This document shows positions 44,266 through 53,025 of a stretch of DNA of 64,000 nucleotides, piece by piece. The DNA is from an uncultured Eubacterium sp. (GTDB lineage Bacteria; Bacillota; Clostridia; Lachnospirales; Lachnospiraceae). Each line of letters starts with the position of its first letter. Position 1 is the first letter of the stretch. Made by a program: the position numbers and the translations under genes. Under the pieces are notes generated by a model that worked only from the letters and a program-made list of their open reading frames with translations, made no database searches and was not told where the DNA came from. The DNA is taken from positions 10,682-74,681 of the forward strand of contig CAJUAU010000015.1 in the NCBI GenBank assembly GCA_910584645.1, in the 5' to 3' direction.

Positions 44266-45864
44266 CTAATAGGATTCACAGTCCACAGAATTATAATTGT
44301 GGGGGATGATCTCCCCGGTCTGCGCGTTATAGCAGAAAACATTCCAGTAATATCCATCCTGCTGGGGTACATAATAAGTTTTCCACGGGAGAGCAGAATT
44401 CCCCCTGTAGACCTGGACTGTCGCCCCAGAGTTCCTTAACTGCTTTTGGCTTCCACGGGAATAATTGTGTACATAAAACTCATAATCTTCTGATTCCGGG
44501 TGATAAATGGTCGTAGTCTCCGGGCCATAGCTGGCAGTATCATCCACATCCAGCTGGAATTCCACCCTTCCCTCTGAATTATAGACTACCTTCTGCCCAT
44601 AATACATATGCGCCTTCCGGCCGTCTGCCGTGGTGCCCACCAGATGGGAATCCAGGTCGCGGGGAGTCTCTCCCCAGGTCAGCACGATCCGCAGCTGCCG
44701 GGAATCCAGGTCGCCGCTGACCACCCCGTTCTGGTTCTCTATGATGCTGCCGCCTATGATCTTCACAAGCATAGTGCTGTCGGTATATTTTACCTCCTCC
44801 TGTCGCTGATCCACGATCTGGACTGTATAATATCCCGCTGGCAGATCCGCCGCCTCGTAGCGTCCGCTTTCATCTGAATGGACTGTCAGTACCACGTCGC
44901 CGCTGGTAACCCCAACGCCACGGCGGAACAGAAGTGTAATATCAGATACAGCTTCCGCTGTCTTGGCGTCCACGATGGTCCCTCTGGCTCCGCCTTTCCC
45001 GTCATAAGCATCTGGGATCGGGGTGAGCACCGGATTGTATACAACTGGATCGCTGCTGGTGACCATAACCTTCACTTCCAGATCGATATACCCCGGCTTC
45101 CTGATGGACATATTATACACGCCGGGAGAGAGACCCGCGATCTCATACATGCCACTCTGGTCGGAAGTGCACGGATACACAAAACCGGTATTATAATCCG
45201 TCAGCTGAATCTCCGCACCGGACAGAGCTGGTTGATCTCCTGTATCCGTCTGATTTACCCGGCCTCTTAATACAGATCTTGATACCTCTTCTTTCCCGAT
45301 CTCAATCCGGCGGACAGAACACATAAGCCGGACTGGATTTTTATTTGTCGCACTTTTTCTGTCCCTGGCCTCTTCCATCGCTTTTTCTCCCAGGATCTCC
45401 TGGGCTGTACGGTTACTGGCATATTGTTTGGTGACCACATATCTCTCCCCTGTGAGCTCATCCATTCCAGATACCTGAATCCTATAATTCCCGCCAATCT
45501 GGGCGAAGAATCCTTTCTTTTTTCCCTTCTCCACCACTCTGCCTCTTCTTCCCTCTGCATCAAAAACTTCTATTTTAGCGTGCTCGTCAAAGACATTCAC
45601 CCATACAAACTCATAATTCCAGGTCCGGTCAAATATCTTTCCCATATCCGCCTGGCCTGCCTTAGCCAATACCTCACCGCTGTTGGAATTAACGGCATGC
45701 ATGCCGAGATAACCTGACAGATTGCGGAGCCCGTACCCGTCATACAGATACTCATCCAGTTTGGAAGAAAAGCCTTTCACTTTGCAGGCGCGGAACTCAT
45801 CAATGCTCCCCTTGTAGCATTTTAACTTTGGCTTCTTTTTCTTCATACCGATTTTGTTTAACAC
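44266..45864 (-). CDS. C-terminal part of split subtilisin-like protease (after in-frame TAG)
   Basis: 532 codons continuing in the same frame directly after a TAG stop at 45867-45865; the first codon is GTG with no ribosome site. Content: a region alignable with the helical middle of the paralogue at 15262-18990; two carboxypeptidase-regulatory/Cna-B-like beta domains (~205-275 and ~298-375, SGMYEIAGLSPGVYNM and SGRYEAADLPAGYYTV) absent from that paralogue; and the C-terminal DUF2135-like domain (~395-532, VLTWGETPRDLDSHLV). Without a signal peptide of its own it would not be exported. Best read as the tail of one interrupted gene, either a nonsense mutation or read-through. Two LRR genes follow. 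Confidence 0.75.
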   Translation of the reverse strand: MLNKIGMKKKKPKLKCYKGSIDEFRACKVKGFSSKLDEYLYDGYGLRNLSGYLGMHAVNSNSGEVLAKAGQADMGKIFDRTWNYEFVWVNVFDEHAKIEVFDAEGRRGRVVEKGKKKGFFAQIGGNYRIQVSGMDELTGERYVVTKQYASNRTAQEILGEKAMEEARDRKSATNKNPVRLMCSVRRIEIGKEEVSRSVLRGRVNQTDTGDQPALSGAEIQLTDYNTGFVYPCTSDQSGMYEIAGLSPGVYNMSIRKPGYIDLEVKVMVTSSDPVVYNPVLTPIPDAYDGKGGARGTIVDAKTAEAVSDITLLFRRGVGVTSGDVVLTVHSDESGRYEAADLPAGYYTVQIVDQRQEEVKYTDSTMLVKIIGGSIIENQNGVVSGDLDSRQLRIVLTWGETPRDLDSHLVGTTADGRKAHMYYGQKVVYNSEGRVEFQLDVDDTASYGPETTTIYHPESEDYEFYVHNYSRGSQKQLRNSGATVQVYRGNSALPWKTYYVPQQDGYYWNVFCYNAQTGEIIPHNYNSVDCESY

Positions 45865-48459
45865 CTAATTGCAGACACTCTGGGCAGATTTATACCGCAG
45901 GTCAACAATCTCTGGATCGTCCGCTCTGCCACGCATCTTGCCTTTCCCGTATTCTGTATGTTTCCCTTCGCTCTTCTGGTGGGTGATGCGCCCCCATTTC
46001 AGGAAATCTTCCTCTGTCTTTTCTTCTCCCTTTCGGGGCTTGATCCTGCCATAGACGCTGTGGGCGAATTCATCCGACAGCGTGTGAAGCGCCATGCCAT
46101 ACACGAAAGCGGCACGTCGTTTCCGTTCCTTTTTATTTTTTGCTTCTGTCCAAAAACCTTTGCACTTCATAGATTTCCTAAACCTTACAAACAAAAGATC
46201 ATTAACACTCTGGTCTTTCAGCTCTTTCTTTCCCTCCTGATACATTTTAGCATTCTTAAACATGCTATCAAAATGCCCCTTCTTCCACCACTTTCCCTTT
46301 TTCAGATAATGGCCCGCCTGCTCCATCAAAAATAGATATCCCAGGATATAGTCCTTTGTATAGTAACCATGGAAATATGGATTATCATTCATTCCTTTCA
46401 GATCACTTGCATCTTGATCCGGATACACGATCCCCTTTTTTATGTCCTTGTTGCTTCCCGCCAGCTTGCGGTGCTCTACATTCACCCAGGAGGCTGCTAC
46501 TTCATCTTGTTCACAGCCGGTTATATCCTTTTCATTTTTGATCCCTTCCTCTGTCTCCAGAAGGTCCTCTACATTTTCTGCGATCTCTTTCTGTCCGGAG
46601 TATTCTTTCTCAAAATCGTCGTAATACTGCAGCGCATAGGCGCAGTCAATCAGTCCGTATCCGTATGCCTTTTCATCCCCCAGGTGATTTGCAGTGACGT
46701 CGATGAGGCTGCGGATGAACTCTGCCGGCTTTTCCAGATCTCTCTGCCAGAGCATTGCCGCCAGCGCCGTCACCTGCGGAGCGGCCATGCTGGTTCCGGA
46801 AAAAGAATCCAGGCACTCAAAGGCACCATAGGAAGCGATGTTTTCTCCCGGTGCCACCACTTCCATTTCCCGTCCTTCTGCGCTCTGTTCTGCCTTCTCT
46901 CCCCTGCCGTTCACAGCTCCCACTGCCATCACTTCTTTATACCTGGCAGGATACTGTATCTCTTCCCCATTTCCTGCCGCTGCGATGATCAATATCCCTT
47001 TGTCACTGGCGGATTTAACAGCGCGGTACAGCCGTTCGTCATCCCGGTCGGTTCCCCAGCTGATATTGAGGATATCCACACCCTGGTCAGCCGCCCATTC
47101 TATGCCCTGGATCACCCTTTCTATGGGCGCATGGTTTTTCTCATCCAGCACTCTTGCAGAATAAATCCTCACATTGGGATTCACCCCGTCGATCTGTGCA
47201 TAATGGTCTGCATAGTTGTCAGCATAGCGGAATGCTGGCAGATCCTCTTCTTCTCCAGGGGAAAGGTCTTCCGAATCCGCTGCCGCCGCATCGGCTCCCG
47301 GTTCTGTAAATCCTTCCGGGGTTTCCTGGGGAACCCCTTCTGATACACAATTGTCTCTTTCCGTAAGAAAACTACCGTCAAAACGTGCTTCTTCCTCTGG
47401 TTCTCCTGCCTCATCATCTTCCTCTTCCCTGTCTCTGTTTTCCCTTTTTGCCCCCATGATACCAGCGACGGCTGTCCCGTGACCGCTTAAGTCATCATAA
47501 AGAATATTGGAATCGTCATAGGTTTCCACAAAATTTTCCCGCTCCACTACTGACAGGGTATCCGAGTAATCTACACCAGAATCCAGCAGTCCAACCTTTA
47601 CCTGATAGCCCTTTTTACATGCTTTTACCACATCCTGGTCATTGGCATGGATCATCTCCCGGTGCCACTGCTCGTCCATCTTAAGAGAACAGTCCCGCAT
47701 CTGCGTAATCTTTATGTTTTCCGGCATCCGTATGTCTTCCCCGTCCCCGGGAAAAGTCCATTTCATACCGAAGGTTATGCTTTCCCCTGCCTCGATGATG
47801 GCAGTATGATCCGCGTAAGATAACTTATATATCGTATCTTCTCTTCCGCTGATCCCGGCATTCCAGATCTCCTTGATCTCATAGTTCAATGGCATCTCCC
47901 AGGATATCTTCCAGTCCTCGATATCTTCCTGGGATACATTTTTCAATGTTGCCTTTACAATGCAGCCCTCTTTCCACTTAGATTCCACATCAAAAGCCAG
48001 GCGGCATTTTTCTCCCAGTTCTTCCACTTCATATTGGGGCATGCGGAAGGACTCTGGCATGTCTTTTTCCTGGCTATAGCCCGCCTGGAATCCGATCGAC
48101 ACCTTCTCCCCCGGCTGGACCGCCTGATTATAGCCGCAGTTTTTAATTGTATATGTATTTCCTTTATGACTCTCGATCTTTGCATTCCACATATTTTCAA
48201 ACTCATCCTGGGACTCAAAGATCAGTTTCCAGTTCTCAATTTTTTCTTTTCCTGTGTTTTCCAGAATAATTTCGCCCTGGTAATGGTTTTGCCATTCATT
48301 GGTTATCTTTCCTGTGACCTGATACGTCTCTGTCTCATAGACAATGCTTTGGGCATCCTCCCTATAAGCTGCTCTGGTCTGCACAGCAGGTATGCTTGAA
48401 ACTAAAATAGCACCAGCCAGCAGTACACTTACTATTCTTTTTACAAAATGTTTTTTCAT
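45865..48459 (-). CDS. Subtilisin-like secreted protease, N-terminal part, ended by in-frame TAG
   Basis: 864 residues before the TAG. Signal peptide (to ~31), two CBM2-like domains (~40-130, ~150-240, with MWNAKI and IWNAGI turns), peptidase S8 with Asp293 (GLLDSGVDYSD), His327 (LSGHGTAVAG), Asn497 (AAAGNGEE) and Ser557 (FSGTSMAAP), an acidic insert (~345-408), and a PLC-like helical region (NPYFHGYY, ALHTLSDEFAHS at 790-801). The triad is complete, so a truncated but active protease is possible. Compared with the 1242-residue paralogue it lacks everything after the helical region, which is encoded beyond the stop. Ribosome site GGAAAGGG, clear promoter upstream. Confidence 0.85.
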   Translation of the reverse strand: MKKHFVKRIVSVLLAGAILVSSIPAVQTRAAYREDAQSIVYETETYQVTGKITNEWQNHYQGEIILENTGKEKIENWKLIFESQDEFENMWNAKIESHKGNTYTIKNCGYNQAVQPGEKVSIGFQAGYSQEKDMPESFRMPQYEVEELGEKCRLAFDVESKWKEGCIVKATLKNVSQEDIEDWKISWEMPLNYEIKEIWNAGISGREDTIYKLSYADHTAIIEAGESITFGMKWTFPGDGEDIRMPENIKITQMRDCSLKMDEQWHREMIHANDQDVVKACKKGYQVKVGLLDSGVDYSDTLSVVERENFVETYDDSNILYDDLSGHGTAVAGIMGAKRENRDREEEDDEAGEPEEEARFDGSFLTERDNCVSEGVPQETPEGFTEPGADAAAADSEDLSPGEEEDLPAFRYADNYADHYAQIDGVNPNVRIYSARVLDEKNHAPIERVIQGIEWAADQGVDILNISWGTDRDDERLYRAVKSASDKGILIIAAAGNGEEIQYPARYKEVMAVGAVNGRGEKAEQSAEGREMEVVAPGENIASYGAFECLDSFSGTSMAAPQVTALAAMLWQRDLEKPAEFIRSLIDVTANHLGDEKAYGYGLIDCAYALQYYDDFEKEYSGQKEIAENVEDLLETEEGIKNEKDITGCEQDEVAASWVNVEHRKLAGSNKDIKKGIVYPDQDASDLKGMNDNPYFHGYYTKDYILGYLFLMEQAGHYLKKGKWWKKGHFDSMFKNAKMYQEGKKELKDQSVNDLLFVRFRKSMKCKGFWTEAKNKKERKRRAAFVYGMALHTLSDEFAHSVYGRIKPRKGEEKTEEDFLKWGRITHQKSEGKHTEYGKGKMRGRADDPEIVDLRYKSAQSVCN

Positions 48460-48521
48460 GTTTCCTTATCCCTTTCCTCCGCCTGGCGGCTTTGCCAGAC
48501 AAAAATATTTGTTTTGAATTC

Positions 48522-48550
48522 AGTGTACTCATTGTGGTATATTTTGTCAA
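48522..48550 (-). promoter_or_regulatory. Promoter of second protease-LRR cassette
   Basis: On the minus strand TTGACA (48550-48545), 17 bases, TACACT (48527-48522). Further upstream an inverted repeat, TGGAA (48576-48580) and TTCCA (48587-48591), recalls the ATTCCA/TGGAAT pair at the first cassette's promoter. Confidence 0.65.
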
Positions 48551-48613
48551 ACTTTTTCTAAATTTGTGCAAAATTTGGAAATACTGTTCCATTTATTCAC
48601 TTATAAAACAGCA

Positions 48614-48655
48614 AGATCGTTCACTCTTCTAAAAGAATGAACGATCTCATATGCC
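48614..48655 (-). terminator. Hairpin after DUF6273-LRR gene
   Basis: AGATCGTTCA (48614-48623) pairs perfectly with TGAACGATCT (48638-48647) around a 14-base loop. The minus strand continues TGCTGTTTTAT. It is a probable terminator with a weak T-run. Confidence 0.6.
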
Positions 48656-48671
48656 AATTCTTATTCTTTCT

Positions 48672-51101
48672 TTATTTCACCGCTTTCACACATAGCGGGT
48701 GGGTGTAAAATACATCCTGCTGATATGCCTTTACCTTTTTCGCTGGTACTTTGATGCTGACATCTGCTTTGACACCGTGCAGCAGACCGGTAACCGCTTC
48801 CGTCAGCTTCTTGCTCTTTACCACAACGGATTTTAGTTTGTAAGTGTGGCAAAAAGCATGTTCTCCCAGCTCTTTCACTCCCGTCCCCAGGGTGATGGAC
48901 TCCAGATTCTGAGCAAAGAAGAATGAGTAGTTGCCAACTTTTTCAACGTTGTTACCGATCGTAACTTTCTGTATTTTCAAGCTGGAAGCAAATGCTTTAT
49001 CGGCAATCTTTGTCACTGAATAAACAGCACCATTTAAGGAAACATTGCCTGGCACATTTACTACTTTTTTGCTTTTACCTTTGGCAAAGCCAAGCAGTGT
49101 GGCAGTGGGACGGCCGTTTTTGTCAATCGTCACCTTATAATTGTACGACCCGCTGGTAAACTTCGTTCCGATTTTGGCAAGGGTGCGGTTCACCGTCTTA
49201 GCACATATCGTACAACGGTACTGGATCTCCCCTTCCCGTTTTTTGGTCATCTTCCTAAGCACTTTACCCTTGTTCCATTCATGGGACTCCATATCCTCCA
49301 CTTCACCGCATTCGCACTGAACCCAGTGATATTTATCATTCATCTTCCAATCATCTTCTGCATAGGAGTGCTCATGGGCCGGTATCAGTTTGGGGATTTT
49401 CCTTGTCTCGGACACCCCGCACACCGTACAAATACGTCTGGACAGTCCTTCCCGTACTGTTGTCGCCGCTGTTTCCTGCTTCCACTGCCCAAATGTATGA
49501 CTAAGGGCAGCGCTCAGAGCGGGAATCGTTTCATCATAGCTTTGACCACAGTCCTCGTCCTCACAAGTGTATCTGCGGATTCCCGTTTCCGTACAAGTTG
49601 CCGGTTTGACAATCACAGTTTCATATTCATGCTCATGGGGTTCATCGGGCTCCTCTGGTCCTTCTGGTTCCTCCGGCTCTTCGGGACCTTCAAATGAAAA
49701 TGGAACCTGGATCAAATTTTCACAGATATCACAAAAGATCTCCTCGATCCCATCCTCCTCTTCGGTGGCCTCTTTGATCACCACACCTTCATTTTCCCCG
49801 AAATCATGTTCCTCGGCATCCTCTCTCGCGTCCTCTTCGTTAAGGTCACACCCCGGCGCCACACATACCTCCCAGTGTTCATCTTCATCAAACCGCCACT
49901 CCCATTGATGTTCATGGGCGGGGGGAAGTTCGATCTCTACTGGCTCGCTGGCATAGTCTGTCTTATTTCCATCATTCACCTGTTCTGCCAAAAGATAAAC
50001 AGTTTCACTTTCCTCATCAAAATCTTCTGGCAGCGTAAACGTTACGCTTCCCTCGTCCTCAAAAGTATCCTCTGACACTTTTCCATAAAATTTAACAACG
50101 GTTTCACTATCTTTCAGATCACCCTCCGTGATCATGACCGAAATCTGGTTAGCACTATTTCCTGAATAGGTATATGGAACCGTAATTTCATCCGACTGCC
50201 GCTCTGCTGCATCCGCTTCCAAAGTCTCTCCCTCCGACAGCGTCAGTTTCCACTCATTGATCTCCGCCGTTTCCACTGGATTTATCTCAGCGTTCTTCGC
50301 TGTGTCCGCTGCTGTCATAAATAAAATACCGGTAGGATCCAGGTTAAATGCCGGCACCACTCCATTTTCCTCAAACACAAAATCACGGAACACCTTTCCG
50401 CCAGACAGTACACAGCCAGCACCTGAACTTGACTTTCCATAGGCGCTCCGGAGCCACCAGGAATCCTTTAAATCTCCTCCCGCCGTGTCATAAGAATACC
50501 CATACCCGCCATTTGCCAGATCAGAGACATCCAGAAGAAACATCGTGTCTCTGTCCAAAGCTGTGCTCTCCAGCCCCGCAGCCGACAAATCCCCGGCTTC
50601 CCTCGTCGTCCGCAGAATCCCTTTTTTTTCCAATTCAGAAAAATTCTTGTCGCTTAAAAATCCATCTGCTCTCTGCAGCCAGCTGCGGATGCCGCTGACG
50701 CTCCATTGATTGTCTGGCAAGGGGTTGTCCGCATGCTGGCCGCCAGCTTTGGTTTCGTCTTTAAAGGGCATTGTCTTCAAAATCTGGTCCGACTGCAATA
50801 AGAAGCCGCCCGCCATAGAACTGTTTCCGCCATCTCCTGTCGTATCCAGCACCCGCCAACGGATGGGTCTGCCCTCATAATTTCCATAATAGACATGGTC
50901 GCCGCTCCACTCTTTCCCTTCCCCGGGAAGCGACGGAGAAGCGATCTGGGCAGCCCCCAGGCTCACGGTCCGGTCCGGCTCCGAGGCCCTCGCCTGATCC
51001 CCATTCACCCAGTGAAATAACAGTGCCATACTGACTGCTGCCAGCGAAATCATTACTGCCGCCTTTTTTTTCCTTTTGTTTTTCTTTCTGATTTCTTTCA
51101 T
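48672..51101 (-). CDS. Secreted DUF6273 plus LRR multidomain protein
   Basis: 809 residues from ATG 51101 (CGAGG upstream; the longer frame to 51251 is unsupported). Signal-anchor-like N-terminus (AAVMISLAAVSMALLF). A DUF6273-type domain (~45-270; YGNYEGRPIRWRVLD, DSWWLRSAY) resembles the fold seen in formylglycine-type proteins. Beta and His/Cys-rich repeats follow (~390-640; HEHEYETVIVKPATCTETG, CTICAKTV), of a kind common in Lachnospiraceae surface proteins. The C-terminus has LRR_5 repeats (~660-809). A GPEEPEEPEGPEEPDEP linker separates parts. It lies upstream of protease cassette 2 but is separated by 212 bases and a hairpin. Confidence 0.83.
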   Translation of the reverse strand: MKEIRKKNKRKKKAAVMISLAAVSMALLFHWVNGDQARASEPDRTVSLGAAQIASPSLPGEGKEWSGDHVYYGNYEGRPIRWRVLDTTGDGGNSSMAGGFLLQSDQILKTMPFKDETKAGGQHADNPLPDNQWSVSGIRSWLQRADGFLSDKNFSELEKKGILRTTREAGDLSAAGLESTALDRDTMFLLDVSDLANGGYGYSYDTAGGDLKDSWWLRSAYGKSSSGAGCVLSGGKVFRDFVFEENGVVPAFNLDPTGILFMTAADTAKNAEINPVETAEINEWKLTLSEGETLEADAAERQSDEITVPYTYSGNSANQISVMITEGDLKDSETVVKFYGKVSEDTFEDEGSVTFTLPEDFDEESETVYLLAEQVNDGNKTDYASEPVEIELPPAHEHQWEWRFDEDEHWEVCVAPGCDLNEEDAREDAEEHDFGENEGVVIKEATEEEDGIEEIFCDICENLIQVPFSFEGPEEPEEPEGPEEPDEPHEHEYETVIVKPATCTETGIRRYTCEDEDCGQSYDETIPALSAALSHTFGQWKQETAATTVREGLSRRICTVCGVSETRKIPKLIPAHEHSYAEDDWKMNDKYHWVQCECGEVEDMESHEWNKGKVLRKMTKKREGEIQYRCTICAKTVNRTLAKIGTKFTSGSYNYKVTIDKNGRPTATLLGFAKGKSKKVVNVPGNVSLNGAVYSVTKIADKAFASSLKIQKVTIGNNVEKVGNYSFFFAQNLESITLGTGVKELGEHAFCHTYKLKSVVVKSKKLTEAVTGLLHGVKADVSIKVPAKKVKAYQQDVFYTHPLCVKAVK

Positions 51102-51210
51102 AGTGCCATACCTCGTTTCAATATTTGTGCGGTTCCGTACTTGATTTCCATCACATGACAATATTATACAACAAAGTCTTCCTATTGCAAATACCATTTT
51201 TACTAAAATA

Positions 51211-53025
51211 TCAGCCACTCCATTCTGTCTGGGTCCTGTACATCTGGGCATAGCGCCCGTTCATCGCCATCAGTTCTTCATGGTTCCCCTGCTCGGCTAT
51301 TTTCCCATCTTCCAGCAGAATGATCAGATCAGAATCCCGGATCGTCGAAAGACGGTGGGCAATGATAACAGAAGTGCGGTTCGCACAGAGTCTGAGCATG
51401 GCGCGCCGGATCTTCTGCTCTGTCACTGTATCTACCGAACTTGTAGCTTCGTCCAGGATCAGGATCGGGGCATTGGCAAGCACTGCCCTGGCTATGGTCA
51501 AAAGCTGCCTCTCCCCCTGGGACAGCTCCATGCCTCCATGTTCTAAAACCGTATCATACCCTTTGGGCAGCCGCTGTATAAAACTGTCCGCCCCGGCGGT
51601 CCGCGCCGCCTCCTGCACCTGTTCCAAAGAGGCTTCTGGATGTCCGTAGCAGATATTGTCCCGGACCGTGGCGGCAAACAGGGACGTGTCCTGAAGCACC
51701 ACGCCAAATGCCCGTCTCAGGTCCTCCATCCGGTAATCCCGCAGATCATGCCCATCTAACAGAATGCTGCCCGAAGAAACGTCATAAAATCTTGTCAGAA
51801 GATTGATGATCGTAGTTTTACCAGAACCGGTGGCTCCCACAATAGCAGCCTGCGTTCCCGCAGGGATCTTTATGGAAATACCCTCCAGTACAGGCTGCTC
51901 TGGCTGATAACTGAACTCCACATGCCGAAATTCAATGTCGCCGCGGGGATTTTCTAAACCCGCGGTCTTTTTCCGGTCCGGAGGTTCCGGCTGTTCATCC
52001 AGTATCTCAAACACCCGCTCTGCCCCGGCGACCGCTGTCTGAAAGTTATTATAAATATTGGCGATCTCCACGAAAGGACGGGTAAACTGCCGCACGTAGA
52101 GCAGAAAACTTGTGACCAGCCCGATATCGGTAATCCTGCCATTAACAAACAAAACCCCACATAAAACCGACATCACCACATACAGGAGGTTATTGATCAC
52201 ATTCATTAGCGGCATGAGATACCCCGAACAGATCAGCGCCCGGATCGATACTTTGCAGAGCTCACGGTTCTTTTCTGCAAACTCCCGCTCCATCTCCTCT
52301 TCCCGGCAGAATGCCTTCACCACAGAAAGTCCCGAAATGCTCTCTTCCACCTGTCCGTTCAGTGAGCCAAGACTTTTCTGCTGCCTGGAAAAAAGAACTT
52401 TTGTCCGCTTCGTTATGGTTTTGGTAAGGAGAAATATCAGCCCCACGCCACACAGCGATACCATCGTCAGCACCGGGCTTAAACACAACATCATAACAAA
52501 AATCCCCACTACAGTAAACCCATAGGTCAGAAGCAGGGTCAGGGAATTGGAGATCGTCGTACTGATATTGTCCACATCATTTGTCAGGCGGCTCATCAGC
52601 TCACCATGCCGGTGCTGGTCAAAGAAGGACAGCGGAAGTGTCTTGATCCAGCCAAACAATGTCCTCCGTATATGATGTATCACGCGCTGCCCAATGGACG
52701 CCATGAAAAATGCCTGCAGAAATTTCACCAGCCAGTCGCTAAGATACAGTCCTGTCAGCAAAACCAGAATCCATAGGACCGCCTCCCCATCACTGACTGC
52801 AGTCACCGCCCTTCCCGTCACATAGGGGGAAAGAATGGAGGCGCCGGAAGCAAAAGCAGACAACACAAGAATCCACCCTAGCCCTTTTCTCTGCCCCTTT
52901 GTCAGTTCCCAGAGCCGGAGCAGCGTCCCTTTCATATTCTTAGGCTTCACCACCACTCCGCCGCGGCCGGGGCGGGATATCCCGCCTGGATTGACCGGAG
53001 GCACCCCTCCATTTTTTTCAGCCAT
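51211..53025 (-). CDS. ABC multidrug exporter half, consensus-type NBD
   Basis: 604 residues from ATG 53025 (GGAGG 8 bases upstream; the GTG at 53034 lies on the ribosome site). Six membrane helices (~45-320). ATPase domain with GATGSGKTT, signature LSQGERQ and LILDEATSSVD (catalytic Glu present). With the overlapping partner it forms an LmrCD/BmrCD-type heterodimer, where one site is degenerate. The N-terminal ~35 residues are Gly/Pro-rich. It overlaps the partner's stop by 8 bases. Confidence 0.92.
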   Translation of the reverse strand: MAEKNGGVPPVNPGGISRPGRGGVVVKPKNMKGTLLRLWELTKGQRKGLGWILVLSAFASGASILSPYVTGRAVTAVSDGEAVLWILVLLTGLYLSDWLVKFLQAFFMASIGQRVIHHIRRTLFGWIKTLPLSFFDQHRHGELMSRLTNDVDNISTTISNSLTLLLTYGFTVVGIFVMMLCLSPVLTMVSLCGVGLIFLLTKTITKRTKVLFSRQQKSLGSLNGQVEESISGLSVVKAFCREEEMEREFAEKNRELCKVSIRALICSGYLMPLMNVINNLLYVVMSVLCGVLFVNGRITDIGLVTSFLLYVRQFTRPFVEIANIYNNFQTAVAGAERVFEILDEQPEPPDRKKTAGLENPRGDIEFRHVEFSYQPEQPVLEGISIKIPAGTQAAIVGATGSGKTTIINLLTRFYDVSSGSILLDGHDLRDYRMEDLRRAFGVVLQDTSLFAATVRDNICYGHPEASLEQVQEAARTAGADSFIQRLPKGYDTVLEHGGMELSQGERQLLTIARAVLANAPILILDEATSSVDTVTEQKIRRAMLRLCANRTSVIIAHRLSTIRDSDLIILLEDGKIAEQGNHEELMAMNGRYAQMYRTQTEWSG

